DNA from: Chromobacterium vaccinii
Lineage (GTDB): Bacteria > Pseudomonadota > Gammaproteobacteria > Burkholderiales > Chromobacteriaceae
DNA length: 64,000 nt
Direction: 5' to 3'
Assembly (NCBI RefSeq): GCF_000971335.1
Contig: NZ_JZJL01000026.1
Span: 1 to 64,000, forward strand
In this document: positions 48,001 through 57,973 of the stretch, in pieces
Position numbering within the stretch: position 1 is the stretch's first letter
Layout: every line of letters starts with the position of its first letter
Program-made: the position numbers and the translations under genes
Notes under the pieces: model-generated
Told to the model about the DNA's origin: nothing
What the model saw: only the letters and a program-made list of their open reading frames with translations
Databases searched by the model: none

Positions 48001-51000
48001 CTACGCGCCCAACTCCTTCAACACCTCTTTCACCTTCACGATCCGCTGCGCCACTTCCGGCAGCGCCTGCTCCACCCGCAGCTTGTCCTGCCCCGCCAAG
48101 CGGTAGTTCTTCTTGCTCTGGATCAGCATGATGATCTTCACCGGATCGATAGGCGGGTTCTTGATGAAGGCGATCTGCACCGCCACCTCGCTGGCGTCCA
48201 GCTTCTGCACGCCCAGCTCCTTGGCGACCAGGCGCAGGCGGTGGCTTTCGATCAGCGTCTTCACGCTTTGCGGCGGCAGGCCGAAGCGATCGATCAGCTC
48301 TTCATGGATGTCGTCGATCTCCGCCTCGGTCTCGCAACTGGCCAGGCGCTTGTAGATCAGCAGCCGCTCGTGCACGTCCGGGCAGTAAGCGTCGGGCAGC
48401 AAGGCCGGACTATGCAGATTGATCTCGGTGGTGATGCCCAAGGGCGCGTCGAGGTCGGGCGCGCGCCCCTTTTTCAGATCGCGCACCGCCTGCTTCAGCA
48501 TCTCGGTGAACAGGCTGAAACCCACTTCCTGCATTTCGCCGGATTGGCCTTCGCCCAGCACCTCGCCGGCGCCGCGGATCTCCAGGTCGTGCATCGCCAG
48601 GTAAAAGCCCGCGCCCAGCTCGCCGGACAACTGGATCGCCTCCAGCCGCTTCTGCGCGTCGCGGGTCATGCCGTCCGGCGTCAGCAGGTAGGCGTAGGCC
48701 TGGTGATGGCTGCGGCCGACGCGGCCGCGCAGCTGGTGCAGCTGCGCCAGGCCGAACTTGTCGGCGCGGTTGATCAGGATGGTGTTGGCGTTGGGGATGT
48801 CGATGCCGGTTTCGATGATGGTGGAGCACAGCAGCAGATTGAAGCGCTGCTGCAGGAAGTCGCGCATCACCTGTTCCAGCTCGCGCTCGCGCAATTGGCC
48901 GTGGGCGACGCCGATGCGCGCCTCCGGGATCAGTTCGGCCAGCTTCTCGCGCATGTTTTCGATGGTGTCGACTTCGTTGTGCAGGAAGAACACCTGACCG
49001 CCGCGCTTGAGCTCGCGCAGCACCGCTTCGCGGATCACGCCGTTGGAGAGGGGGCTGACGAAGGTTTTCACCGCCAGCCGGCGCGACGGCGCGGTGGTGA
49101 TGGCGGAGAAGTCGCGCAGGCCTTCCAACGCCATCGACAGCGTGCGCGGAATCGGCGTCGCCGTCAGCGTCAGCACGTCCACATTGGCGCGCAGCCGTTT
49201 CAGCTGTTCCTTTTGCCGCACGCCGAAGCGATGCTCCTCGTCGATGATGACCAGGCCCAGATTCTTGAACTGGATATCAGGCTGCACCAGCTTGTGGGTG
49301 CCGATGACGATGTCGACGCTGCCGTCGGCGAGGCCCTGCAAGGCTTGCGTGGTTTCCTTGCCGCTACGGAAGCGCGACAGTTCGGCGATGCGCACCGGCC
49401 AGTCGGCGAAGCGGTCGGAGAAGTTCTGGAAATGCTGCTCGGCCAACAGGGTGGTGGGCACCAGCACCGCCACCTGCTTGCCGCCCATCACCGCAACGAA
49501 GGCGGCGCGTAGCGCCACCTCGGTCTTGCCGAAGCCGACGTCGCCGCAGACCAGCCGGTCCATCGGCTTGCCGGAGCACATGTCCTGGATCACCGCCTCG
49601 ATGGCGGTGGCCTGGTCCGGCGTTTCCTCGAAGCCGAAGCCGGCGGCGAAGGCGCTGTAGTCTGCAGGGGACAGCTCGAAGCTGTGGCCCTCGCGCGCCG
49701 CGCGCTGCGCGTACAGGTTCAGCAGCTCGGCCGCGGTGTCGCGCGCCTTCTCGGCGGCCCGCTTCTTGGCCTTTTCCCAGGCCGGGTTGCCCAGCTTGTG
49801 CAGCTGGATGTCGTCGGTGGCGCCGCCGGCGTAGCGCGAGATCAACTGCAGCTGCGACACCGGCACGTACAGCGTGGCGCCGTCGGCGTACTCCAGCTGC
49901 ATCAGCTCGGTCTCGCCCTCGCCCAGGTCCATCGTCACCAGGCCGATGTAGCGGCCGATGCCGTGCGCCTCGTGCACCACCGGGTCGCCGGCCTTGACCT
50001 CGGCCAGGTCGCGCAGCATCGCGTCGGAGCCGGCGCGGCTGGCTTTGCGGCGGGTGTGGCTGCGGGCGACGTGCTGGTACAGCTCGCTTTCGGTCACCAC
50101 GGCGATGGCCGGATCGGCCAGCGCGAAGCCGGAGTAGAGCGGCGCGACGCCCAGCGCCAGCGCGGCCTTGCCGCCGGCGAAATCGGCCCAGCTGTCTATC
50201 GGCGTCGGTTTGATGCCATTTTCGGCCAGGAAGGCCAGCATGGTTTCGCGCCGGCCCAGGCTTTCCGCCGCCAGCAGGATGCGCTTGCCGCCGGCGGCGA
50301 TGAAGGCTTGCAGCTTGTGCAGCGGCGCGTCGGCGCGGCGGTCCACCGCCAGCTCCGGCAACGCGGCGCCGGTTTCGCCGTCGCCGGAGAATTCGATGCG
50401 GGCGTAGGGCTTGAGCCTCGCCATCAGCTCGTCCGGGCGCAGGAAGATGTCGGCCGGCGCCAGCACCGGACGGTCGACGTCGCCGCGCGCCATCTCGTAG
50501 CGGCCCTGCGCGTCGCGCCAGAAGGTTTCCGCCGCCGCCTGCACGTCGTGGTGCTGCACCACCAGCGCGTCGTCGCCGACGTAGTCGAACAGTGTCGCGG
50601 TTTCGTCGAAGAACAGCGGCAGGAAGTACTCGATGCCGGCTGGCCACAGGCCCTGCGACACGTCCTTGTAGACGCGGCTTCGGCTTGGATCGCCTTCCAT
50701 CTTTTCGCGGTAGCGCTGGCGGAAGGCGGTGACGCCGCTCTCGTCCGCCGGGTATTCGCGCGCCGGCAGCAGCCGCACCTCGGGCACCGGGTACAGCGTG
50801 CGCTGGGTATCGGGGTCGAAAGTCTTCAGGCTGTCGATCTCGGCGTCGAACAGGTCGATCCGGTACGGCAGCGGCGAGCCCATCGGGTAGAGGTCGATCA
50901 GGCTGCCGCGGACGGAGAATTCGCCCGGGGCCATCACCTGGGTGACGTGCTGGTAGCCGCCGGACACCATATCGGCGCGCAGCTTCTCCACATCGAGTTG

Positions 51001-51393
51001 CTGGCCGGTCTTCAGGAAAAACGTCCGGCCGAGCAGGTAGCTCACCGGCGCCAGCCGCCCCAGCGCGGTGCCGACCGGGGCGATCACCACCTGGCACTCG
51101 CGCTGGCGGATCTGCCACAGCGTGGCCAGACGCTCGCTGACCAGGTCGCCATGCGGCGAGAAATGGTCGTAGGGCAGCGTTTCCCAATCCGGGAACAGCG
51201 CGATGGAAAGGTCGGGCGCGAAGAACGGCAGCTCGGCTTTCAGCCGCTGGGCGGCCTGGGCGTCGGCGGCGAGGACGAGCAGCGGGCGGCGCTGCTTGGC
51301 CAGCGCGGCGATGGCGTGGCTGTCCAGGCCGTCCGGCAGGCGGCCGCAGCGGGTTTTCTGGCCGGCGGGCGGCAGGGTCGGGAGCGTATCCAA
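48001..51393 (-). CDS. mfd: Transcription-repair coupling factor
   Basis: Translocase that removes stalled RNA polymerase from lesions and recruits UvrA. 1130 residues: UvrB-like N-terminal modules (LFPDWETLPYDHFSPH), an RNA-polymerase-interaction CarD-like domain (GDPVVHEAHGIGRYIGL), SF2 helicase motor with Walker A GDVGFGKTEVALRA, DEEH box (IIDEEHRFGV), TATPIPRTL and QLRGRVGRS, then the C-terminal TRCF domain. The only in-frame start near the expected N-terminus is TTG at 51393, without a good Shine-Dalgarno, so expression may be weak. Confidence 0.96.
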   Translation of the reverse strand: MDTLPTLPPAGQKTRCGRLPDGLDSHAIAALAKQRRPLLVLAADAQAAQRLKAELPFFAPDLSIALFPDWETLPYDHFSPHGDLVSERLATLWQIRQRECQVVIAPVGTALGRLAPVSYLLGRTFFLKTGQQLDVEKLRADMVSGGYQHVTQVMAPGEFSVRGSLIDLYPMGSPLPYRIDLFDAEIDSLKTFDPDTQRTLYPVPEVRLLPAREYPADESGVTAFRQRYREKMEGDPSRSRVYKDVSQGLWPAGIEYFLPLFFDETATLFDYVGDDALVVQHHDVQAAAETFWRDAQGRYEMARGDVDRPVLAPADIFLRPDELMARLKPYARIEFSGDGETGAALPELAVDRRADAPLHKLQAFIAAGGKRILLAAESLGRRETMLAFLAENGIKPTPIDSWADFAGGKAALALGVAPLYSGFALADPAIAVVTESELYQHVARSHTRRKASRAGSDAMLRDLAEVKAGDPVVHEAHGIGRYIGLVTMDLGEGETELMQLEYADGATLYVPVSQLQLISRYAGGATDDIQLHKLGNPAWEKAKKRAAEKARDTAAELLNLYAQRAAREGHSFELSPADYSAFAAGFGFEETPDQATAIEAVIQDMCSGKPMDRLVCGDVGFGKTEVALRAAFVAVMGGKQVAVLVPTTLLAEQHFQNFSDRFADWPVRIAELSRFRSGKETTQALQGLADGSVDIVIGTHKLVQPDIQFKNLGLVIIDEEHRFGVRQKEQLKRLRANVDVLTLTATPIPRTLSMALEGLRDFSAITTAPSRRLAVKTFVSPLSNGVIREAVLRELKRGGQVFFLHNEVDTIENMREKLAELIPEARIGVAHGQLRERELEQVMRDFLQQRFNLLLCSTIIETGIDIPNANTILINRADKFGLAQLHQLRGRVGRSHHQAYAYLLTPDGMTRDAQKRLEAIQLSGELGAGFYLAMHDLEIRGAGEVLGEGQSGEMQEVGFSLFTEMLKQAVRDLKKGRAPDLDAPLGITTEINLHSPALLPDAYCPDVHERLLIYKRLASCETEAEIDDIHEELIDRFGLPPQSVKTLIESHRLRLVAKELGVQKLDASEVAVQIAFIKNPPIDPVKIIMLIQSKKNYRLAGQDKLRVEQALPEVAQRIVKVKEVLKELGA

Positions 51394-51627
51394 CTTGATC
51401 TGGCTTCTGTGCGGGGTTGTGCTTGTCGCGATTATAACAGTGCGCCGGGCGGCCTTACGGCTTTGCCTGCGGCCGACTCTAGCCGGCGTCTGGATTCCCG
51501 GCTATCGTATGCGTTTGTTTCAAGCCAGTTTTAATTTTGCATGAAGAAAATTAGCTGTTAATGCTAATCAGATATCAGAAAAAATAATAGTCATGTCTCT
51601 GAAACCGCCCAGGGTTGCAGAGCCGGG
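51394..51627. other. Divergent promoter region mfd / GGDEF-EAL gene
   Basis: 234 nt. GATTATAACAG near 51433 resembles a promoter element for mfd; bases 51520-51595 are AT-rich and probably drive the GGDEF-EAL gene. No further gene seen. Confidence 0.4.
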
Positions 51628-54600
51628 ATGGAGCAAGATCCGGTCAACCGGACGACAGTGGAGAAGGATGGGAGCGTGAGAACCACACCTAGGGTGGAGG
51701 AGTTGCTGGTATTCCTGGGCTTTGTCGCCAGCGTGGCCTTGTGGCCGCGCGGTCCGCATGCGGCATTGTCCCTGGCGAGTTTCGCGCCGCACGGTTTGCT
51801 GTGCTGGCAGTTGCTGGCGCGCGAGCCGCGCCGCGCGTGGTGGTGGCCGCTGGCGGCGGGCATGGCGGCGGCGGCGTGGATGCCGCCGCCATGGGCCCTG
51901 CTGATGGCGGCGTCGCTGTGCCTGATCCGGCCAGGCCTGCGCCTGGGCGGCCTGCTGGGCGGCTTGGAGCGCCCGCGCACGCCGCAGCAACTGCGCCACC
52001 TGCTGCTGGCGTTGTTTTATCCGGCGCTGGCGGGGACCCTGTTGCTGGGCGGCTATGCCTGGGCGGCCGGCGGGCTGGCCGGCCATCCGTGGTCGTGGGC
52101 CTGGCAATGCTGGGCGGCGCTGGCGTCGGCGCTGTTCCTGTGCGCGCCGCTGGCCCGTCCGCCGCTGCGTCCGCTGCCGGTGCCGTTGCGGCTGGAGCTG
52201 GCGTTGATCCTGCTGCTGTCGGCCGGCGGCGTGGGCCTGTTGCTGGCCGCCGGCGAGCCGCCGGGCGTGCCCAGCCAGTTGCTGTTCTTCCCGCTGATCT
52301 TGTGGGCGGCCTGCCGCACCGGCCCCGGCGGCGCGGCGCTGACGTCCGGCATGGCGTCGCTGCTGCTGTCGCTGGCGGCGCTGCCGCCGGCCGGCCTGGT
52401 GCGCGTGGGCATGGGCGACGCTGCCACCGATCTCTTGCTGGCGCTGGCCTTGAACGTGTCCGGCTTGCTGGTGGGCATCCTGATGGATGGCCACCGCGCC
52501 GATGGCGAGACGCTGCGCGCGTTCCGCGCCCGCATCGAATCGCTGGTCAACCACAGTCCGACGATGATGTCGCTGAAGGACATGGACGGACGCTACCTGC
52601 TGGTGAACGCCGCTTACGCGCGCCGGGTGGGCATGTCGGCGGATTCGCTGCTGGGGAAGCGGCCGGAGGATGTGTTCGATCTTGAGGACGCGCGGCAGAT
52701 ACGCGAGCAGGACCAGCAGGTGCTGAACCTGCTGTCGCCGCGGCAGTTCGACGAGCATTTCGCGCTCAACGGCGTGGAAACCTATCTGTTGGCGTCCAAG
52801 TTTCCCCTGTTCGACGCTGACGGCCGGCCGGCCGGCGTCGGCAGCGTGGACACCGACATCACCCAGTCCCGGCGCGAGCAAAAGGCCAAGCGCGAGGCCG
52901 AGGACCGGTATCTGGCGCTGGTCGAGCAGTCGCTGGTCGGCATTTACATCATGCAGGACGAGAAGCTGGCCTACGTGAATCCCAAGCTGGCCGAGATCAT
53001 GGGTTATCAGCCGGAAGAGATGGCCGGCATGACCATGGGCCAGATTCTGGTGCCCGGCGAGGCAGAGCGGCTGCGGCAACAGCTGCTGCGCCGCTTCCGC
53101 GACAATATCGCGGTGATGCATTACTCCACCCGCGGGCTGCGCAAGGACGGCGTGCTGGTGGACATGGAGGTGCACAGCCGCTTGTTCGAGCTGAACGGGC
53201 GCAAGGCGGTGATCGGCGTGGTGATGGACATCTCCGAGCGCCTGCTGGCCGACACCAATCTCAGGCTGGCCGCCAAGGTATTCGAGAACTCGGCCGAGGG
53301 CATCCTGATCCTGGACGCCGGCGCGCGCATCATCGCCGTCAACGACGCGTTCTCCCGCATCACCGGCTACGCCGAGGAAGAGGCGCTGGGCAAGGCCTCG
53401 CGCATTTTCAGCATCGAGCAGCAGGCGCGCGCGGCGATGCAGCAGGCGCTGGCCGATTGCGGCCACTGGCAGGGCGAGATGCTGGACCGGCGCAGGGGCG
53501 GCCAGTGGTATCCGGCCGAGCTGTCGATCTCGGCGCTGCGCGACGAGGACGGCGTGCTGTGCAACTACGTCGCGGTGTTCTCCGACATCACCCAGCGCAA
53601 GGAGGCCGAGGAGCGGCTGCAGTTCCTGGCCAACCACGATCCGCTGACCCGGCTGCCCAACCGCAGCAGCCTCACCGCCAGCCTGGACGAGGCGCTGACG
53701 CGGATGGACGGCGAGGACGGCCGGCTGGCGGTGATGTTCATCGACCTGGACCGCTTCAAGCTGATCAACGACTCTTTCGGGCACCAGGTGGGCGACCAGC
53801 TACTGTGCGAGATCGCGATCCGCCTGTCGCGCGTGGTGGGCGAGCGCGGCCTGCTGGCGCGGCTGGGCGGCGACGAGTTCACGCTGCTGATGAGCGGTTT
53901 CGACAGCCACCACCAGCTGGCGGACATGGCGTCTGCCATCCTGGCGGCGCTGGGCAAGCCGCTGTGCCTGGAGGCGCACGAGGTGTTCATCACCGGCAGC
54001 ATAGGCATCAGCGTGTTCCCCCACGACGGCCGCGACGCGCGCACGCTGCTGAAGAACGCCGACGTGGCGATGTACCGCGCCAAGGAGGCGGGCAAGAACA
54101 CCTACCAGTTCTTCGACGTCGGCATGAATACTCAGACTTTCGAGCGCCTGTTGCTGGAGAACGGCCTGCGGATGGCGCTGGAGCGCCACGAGTTCGAACT
54201 ACACTACCAGCCGCAGCTGAGCGCGGGCAGCCGGGAGCTGGCCGGGGCCGAGGCGCTGCTGCGCTGGCGCCATCCGCAGCTAGGCCTGGTGCCGCCGGCG
54301 CGCTTCATCGCGCTGGCCGAGGAAACCGGGCTGATCAAGCCGATAGGCGACTGGGTGCTGCGCGAAGCCTGCCGCCAACTGGCGGCCTGGGACGCGCTGG
54401 GGCTGCGGGTGCCCCGGCTGGCGGTGAACCTGTCGCCGCGCCAGTTTGGCCAGCCGTCGCTGCCGGCCAAGGTGGCGGGCGCGCTGCAGGCCGCCGGCCT
54501 CGCCGCCGGGCGGCTAGAGCTGGAAATCACCGAGAGCATGATCATGCAGAGCCCGACCGAGGCGGTGAGCTTGCTGTCCGAGCTGAAGTCGCTGGGCGTG

Positions 54601-54930
54601 TGGCTGTCCATCGACGACTTCGGCACCGGCTATTCGTCGCTGTCGCACCTGAAGCGCTTCCCGCTGGATACGCTGAAGATAGACCAGTCCTTCGTCGAGG
54701 GGCTGCCGGACGACGACGACAACGCCGCCATCGCCGAGGCCATCCTGGCGATGGCCAAGAAGCTGAAGTTCCAGGTGGTGGCCGAAGGGGTGGAGAACGA
54801 AGCGCAGGCGGTGTTCCTGGAAGGCAAGGGCTGCCATGTGCTGCAGGGCTACCATTTCGCCCGCCCGCTGCCGGCGGGCGAGTTCGCGAAGCTCGCCGCC
54901 GGCTGGCGGCGCGAGGCCGAGCCGGCCTAG
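51628..54930 (+). CDS. Membrane GGDEF-EAL protein with PAS domains
   Basis: 1100 residues. About eight to ten hydrophobic segments (25-290, MASE-like) are followed by three PAS domains (about 300-420, 430-550, 550-670), GGDEF (about 675-840) and EAL (about 850-1095). GGDEF is intact (RLGGDEFTLL) but lacks an RxxD I-site. EAL residues are all present: AEALLRWRHP, NLSPRQF, LEITES, IDDFGTGYSS, LKIDQSF, VVAEGVE, QGYHFARPL. So it should degrade c-di-GMP, and might also make it. Signal unknown; no operon partner, rlmB lies 78 nt downstream. Confidence 0.93.
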   Translation: MEQDPVNRTTVEKDGSVRTTPRVEELLVFLGFVASVALWPRGPHAALSLASFAPHGLLCWQLLAREPRRAWWWPLAAGMAAAAWMPPPWALLMAASLCLIRPGLRLGGLLGGLERPRTPQQLRHLLLALFYPALAGTLLLGGYAWAAGGLAGHPWSWAWQCWAALASALFLCAPLARPPLRPLPVPLRLELALILLLSAGGVGLLLAAGEPPGVPSQLLFFPLILWAACRTGPGGAALTSGMASLLLSLAALPPAGLVRVGMGDAATDLLLALALNVSGLLVGILMDGHRADGETLRAFRARIESLVNHSPTMMSLKDMDGRYLLVNAAYARRVGMSADSLLGKRPEDVFDLEDARQIREQDQQVLNLLSPRQFDEHFALNGVETYLLASKFPLFDADGRPAGVGSVDTDITQSRREQKAKREAEDRYLALVEQSLVGIYIMQDEKLAYVNPKLAEIMGYQPEEMAGMTMGQILVPGEAERLRQQLLRRFRDNIAVMHYSTRGLRKDGVLVDMEVHSRLFELNGRKAVIGVVMDISERLLADTNLRLAAKVFENSAEGILILDAGARIIAVNDAFSRITGYAEEEALGKASRIFSIEQQARAAMQQALADCGHWQGEMLDRRRGGQWYPAELSISALRDEDGVLCNYVAVFSDITQRKEAEERLQFLANHDPLTRLPNRSSLTASLDEALTRMDGEDGRLAVMFIDLDRFKLINDSFGHQVGDQLLCEIAIRLSRVVGERGLLARLGGDEFTLLMSGFDSHHQLADMASAILAALGKPLCLEAHEVFITGSIGISVFPHDGRDARTLLKNADVAMYRAKEAGKNTYQFFDVGMNTQTFERLLLENGLRMALERHEFELHYQPQLSAGSRELAGAEALLRWRHPQLGLVPPARFIALAEETGLIKPIGDWVLREACRQLAAWDALGLRVPRLAVNLSPRQFGQPSLPAKVAGALQAAGLAAGRLELEITESMIMQSPTEAVSLLSELKSLGVWLSIDDFGTGYSSLSHLKRFPLDTLKIDQSFVEGLPDDDDNAAIAEAILAMAKKLKFQVVAEGVENEAQAVFLEGKGCHVLQGYHFARPLPAGEFAKLAAGWRREAEPA

Positions 54931-55008
54931 CCGACGCGCGCCAAGGCTGGGCCGGTGGGCGGCTTGCGGCTACAATGGCGGGAATTGAGAATTCGAGACC
55001 TCCCCGTC

Positions 55009-55758
55009 ATGAGCAACAAACGCCTGATCCACGGCTTCCACGCCATCAACGCCCGCCTGTGGCAGAACCCGAAAAGCCTGCTGGAAATCTGGCTGGCCGG
55101 CGGCCGCCACGACGCCCGCGCCAAGGCGGTGCTGGACAAGGCCGGCGCGGAGAACGTCAAGCTGCACATCGTCGACAAGGAACGCCTGGACAGCATGAGC
55201 GGCAACGCGCGCCACCAGGGCGTGGTGGCGATGATAGACGCCAGCATGAATTACGTGGATCTGGACGACGTGCTGGAAAACCTGTCCGAGCCGCCGCTGC
55301 TGCTGATCCTGGACGGCGTCACCGATCCGCACAACCTGGGCGCCTGCCTGCGCGTCGCCGACGCGATGGGCGCGCACGCCGTCATCGCTCCCAAGGACCG
55401 CTCCGCCACGCTGAACGCCACCGTGTCCAAGGTGGCCTGCGGCGCGGCCGAGGTCGTTCCGTATATCACAGTGACCAATCTGGCGCGCACGCTGCGCGAC
55501 CTGAAGGATGCCGGGGTGTGGATCGCCGGCACCACGATGGAAGCCGACACCGACCTCTACCACTTCGACGCCTCCGGCCCGCTGGCCTGGGTGATGGGCG
55601 CCGAGGGCGAGGGCATGCGCCGCCTGACGCGCGAGCACTGCGACGTGCTGGTGTCCATCCCGATGTTCGGCAGCGTGGAGAGCCTGAACGTGTCGGTGTC
55701 GTCCGGCATGGTGCTGTCGGAAAGCCGCCGCCAGCGGGTGTTGAAGACGCAGGGCTGA
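55009..55758 (+). CDS. rlmB: 23S rRNA (guanosine-2'-O)-methyltransferase RlmB
   Basis: SPOUT/TrmH-family methyltransferase that modifies G2251 in the 23S P-loop. 249 residues: an N-terminal RNA-binding domain ([10 protein letters not shown]) and the SPOUT domain with motif 1 [20 protein letters not shown], motif 2 [10 protein letters not shown] and motif 3 [17 protein letters not shown], which forms the trefoil-knot SAM site. The ATG at 55009 is preferred as the family begins there. Ends at a bidirectional terminator. Confidence 0.95.
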   Translation: MSNKRLIHGFHAINARLWQNPKSLLEIWLAGGRHDARAKAVLDKAGAENVKLHIVDKERLDSMSGNARHQGVVAMIDASMNYVDLDDVLENLSEPPLLLILDGVTDPHNLGACLRVADAMGAHAVIAPKDRSATLNATVSKVACGAAEVVPYITVTNLARTLRDLKDAGVWIAGTTMEADTDLYHFDASGPLAWVMGAEGEGMRRLTREHCDVLVSIPMFGSVESLNVSVSSGMVLSESRRQRVLKTQG

Positions 55759-55768
55759 TCGCCCCCGC

Positions 55769-55794
55769 AAAAAGGTCGCGCTAGCGGCCTTTTT
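55769..55794. terminator. Bidirectional terminator rlmB / LysR
   Basis: AAAAAGGTCGC (55769-55779) and GCGGCCTTTTT (55784-55794), loop GCTA. A and T tracts on either side make it work for both convergent genes. Confidence 0.88.
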
Positions 55795-56684
55795 CAATCC
55801 TGCCCGCCCAGCGTCTCCCGCGTCAGCGCCAGCCAGGCGCGGGCGGCGTGGGACAGATAGCCGCCGCGCTGCCAGATCAGCGCCAGGTGCCAGTACAGCT
55901 TGTTGTCGTACAGCGGCACCACGTCGAACAGCTGGCGGTCCAGCCGCTCGACGATGCTGCGCGGCAGCAGGGTGACGCCCAGGTTGGCCGCCACCAGCTC
56001 GACGATGAAGTCCCAGTGCGCGCTGCGGCCGACGATGTTGGGCGTCTTGCCCAGCTCGCGGAAGGCGTCGCCGACGCGGCGGCTGAGGGTGAAATCGTCC
56101 GGATACAGCACCAGCGGCTGGTCTGCGATGTCAGCCAGACGCACCAGCGACTTGTCGCGCCAGCGCGAGCCGGCGGGCGCCACCAGGCACAGCGGGTCGC
56201 GCACCACCGAGTAGTGGTCGAACAGCTGGCTGTCCACCGGCAGCACCGCCACGCCTATCTCCAGCTCGCCGCTCTTGATGCGGTTTTCGATCGCCAGCGC
56301 GCCGTCTTCCACCATCTTCAGCTCGATCTGCGGATAGCGGCGGCGGTAACGGCTGACCACCGGCGCGAAGAAGGCGACCCCCACCATGGGCGGCAGGCCG
56401 ACCACCAGCTCGCCGTGGCTGAGCGAGGCCAGGTCGGCCAGCTCGTGCTTGAGCTTGTTCATCGCCGACAGCACGTCCAGGCCGCGCTCGTAGGTGACGC
56501 GGCCGGCGTCGGTCAGGCGGAAGCTGCGCCCCTCGCGCAGGATAAGCGGCATGTCCAGCTCTTCCTCCAGCTGCTTCACCATCTTGCTGATCGTCGGCTG
56601 GGTGACGAACAGCGCGTCGGCGGCGCGGGTGAAGCTCTGACATTTCACCAGCTCCACGAAATAGCGTAGCGCGCGTATGTCCAT
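55794..56684 (-). CDS. LysR-family regulator, CidR-like
   Basis: About 296 residues. HTH region: IRALRYFVELVKCQSFTRAA, QPTISKMVKQLEEELD, LREGRSFRLTDAGR. The effector domain follows. Divergent from cidA/cidB homologs, the same arrangement as CidR in firmicutes, where the regulator responds to acetate/pyruvate-linked signals; the signal here is inferred only. AGGA with 6-nt spacing supports the second ATG (56684) over the first (56690). Confidence 0.9.
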   Translation of the reverse strand: MDIRALRYFVELVKCQSFTRAADALFVTQPTISKMVKQLEEELDMPLILREGRSFRLTDAGRVTYERGLDVLSAMNKLKHELADLASLSHGELVVGLPPMVGVAFFAPVVSRYRRRYPQIELKMVEDGALAIENRIKSGELEIGVAVLPVDSQLFDHYSVVRDPLCLVAPAGSRWRDKSLVRLADIADQPLVLYPDDFTLSRRVGDAFRELGKTPNIVGRSAHWDFIVELVAANLGVTLLPRSIVERLDRQLFDVVPLYDNKLYWHLALIWQRGGYLSHAARAWLALTRETLGGQD

Positions 56685-56719
56685 TTGCATTCCTGAGTGG
56701 AATCGTCTTGATAATTTTA

Positions 56720-56738
56720 ATTCATTTTTAGAATGAAT
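56720..56738. promoter_or_regulatory. Palindromic LysR box between cidR-like gene and cidA
   Basis: ATTCATT (56720-56726) TTTAG AATGAAT (56732-56738): a perfect 7-5-7 dyad, the size and T-N11-A form expected for a LysR-type recognition site, 49 nt before the cidA start and 36 nt before the regulator start. Confidence 0.6.
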
Positions 56739-56786
56739 GCCGGCTGGCTATACTTTGCCCAACTCCTAAGTTGATGGAAGCCGAGC

Positions 56787-57227
56787 ATGGCCCGCCTGTT
56801 TCACCGCCTGTCGCAACCGCTGCAAACCTTTTCCCAGGTTCTGCTGCTGAGCCTGGTGTGGATGGCGGCCAACCAGCTGAGCCATCGTTTTCTGCCGGCG
56901 ATGCCGGCCGGCGTGCTGGGCATGCTGCTGGTGCTGGCCGGGCTGTGGTCCGGTTTGCTGCCGGTGGACTGGCTTCGCCAGGGCGCGCGTTGGCTGTTGG
57001 CCGAGATGCTGCTGTTCTTCATCCCGGCCGTGGTGGCGGTGGTGCAGTACCCGGACGTGATTCTGTCCGCCGGCGTCCGCCTGCTGCTGGTGATCGTCGC
57101 CTCCACCGCGCTGGTGATGGCGGTGACCGCGCTGGTCGTAGACCGCTGCTACCGGTTGGAAATCCGGCTGCGCCGCCGCGACAGCAACCGCAAGGCGCAG
57201 ATAAGGGCTGAAGTCCATGGAGCATGA
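56787..57227 (+). CDS. CidA/LrgA family holin-like protein
   Basis: 146-residue inner-membrane protein with four hydrophobic segments and the LrgA/CidA pattern PAMPAGVLGMLLVLAGL...LFFIPAVVAVVQ. Members behave like holins in programmed lysis or act in pyruvate/overflow metabolism together with the LrgB-type partner. The C-terminus is basic. The stop overlaps the next start by 11 nt, so the two are translationally coupled. Confidence 0.9.
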   Translation: MARLFHRLSQPLQTFSQVLLLSLVWMAANQLSHRFLPAMPAGVLGMLLVLAGLWSGLLPVDWLRQGARWLLAEMLLFFIPAVVAVVQYPDVILSAGVRLLLVIVASTALVMAVTALVVDRCYRLEIRLRRRDSNRKAQIRAEVHGA

Positions 57228-57900
57228 GATTGCGTTGATCTCCTTCGTACTCACCGTGGTGTTGTACTGGGTGGTCAAGAAGTATTACCTGAAGACGCGC
57301 AGCTGGTGGAGCACGCCTATTTTGGCGGTGCCGTTGCTGATCATCGGCCTGGTGGTGTTGGCGCGGGTGCCGTACCAGACCTACTTCGCCGATACGCGTT
57401 GGCTGACCTGGCTGTTGGGGCCGGCGACGGTGGCGTTCGCGGTGCCGATCTACGAGTACCGGGCGCTGATCCGCAAGCATTGGCTGTCATTGGGTTGCGG
57501 CGTACTGGCCGCGATTCCGGTGGCGGTGGCCAGCTCGGTGATGATGGCGCGCTGGCTGGATTTGCCGGACTTGATGCAGAAAAGCCTGGCGCCCCGATCG
57601 ATCAGCACGCCGTTCGCGCTGGCCGCGGCGCAGACGCTGGGCGGCTCGGCCGACCTGACCGCGCTGTTCGTGGTGGTGACCGGCGTATGCGGGATGATGC
57701 TGGGCCAGTTGATGCTGGCGCTGCTGCCGATCCGCTCCAAGCTGGCGCGCGGCGCGCTGTTCGGCGCGGCGGCCCATGCGGCCGGCACCGCGAAGGCGAG
57801 CGAGATAGGCGCCGAAGAAGGCGTGGTGGCCAGCCTGACCATGATGCTGGCCGGGGTGGCGACGGTGTTCGCCGCGCCCTTGATAAGCCACTGGCTGTAA
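57217..57900 (+). CDS. CidB/LrgB family membrane protein
   Basis: 227 residues with about seven hydrophobic segments; LrgB-family blocks LGPATVAFAVPIYEYR and the end segment AAAHAAGTAKASEIGAEEG are present. Works with the CidA-type protein, by analogy as antiholin/pyruvate transporter partner. AGGG precedes the ATG inside the upstream gene. Confidence 0.92.
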   Translation: MEHEIALISFVLTVVLYWVVKKYYLKTRSWWSTPILAVPLLIIGLVVLARVPYQTYFADTRWLTWLLGPATVAFAVPIYEYRALIRKHWLSLGCGVLAAIPVAVASSVMMARWLDLPDLMQKSLAPRSISTPFALAAAQTLGGSADLTALFVVVTGVCGMMLGQLMLALLPIRSKLARGALFGAAAHAAGTAKASEIGAEEGVVASLTMMLAGVATVFAAPLISHWL

Positions 57901-57973
57901 CGATTTTGTTGTGACCTGGCTGCCGTGGGGTGGTGGTCAGTGGGTTTCTCCTCTTCCCCAAACGAGCGTTGAT

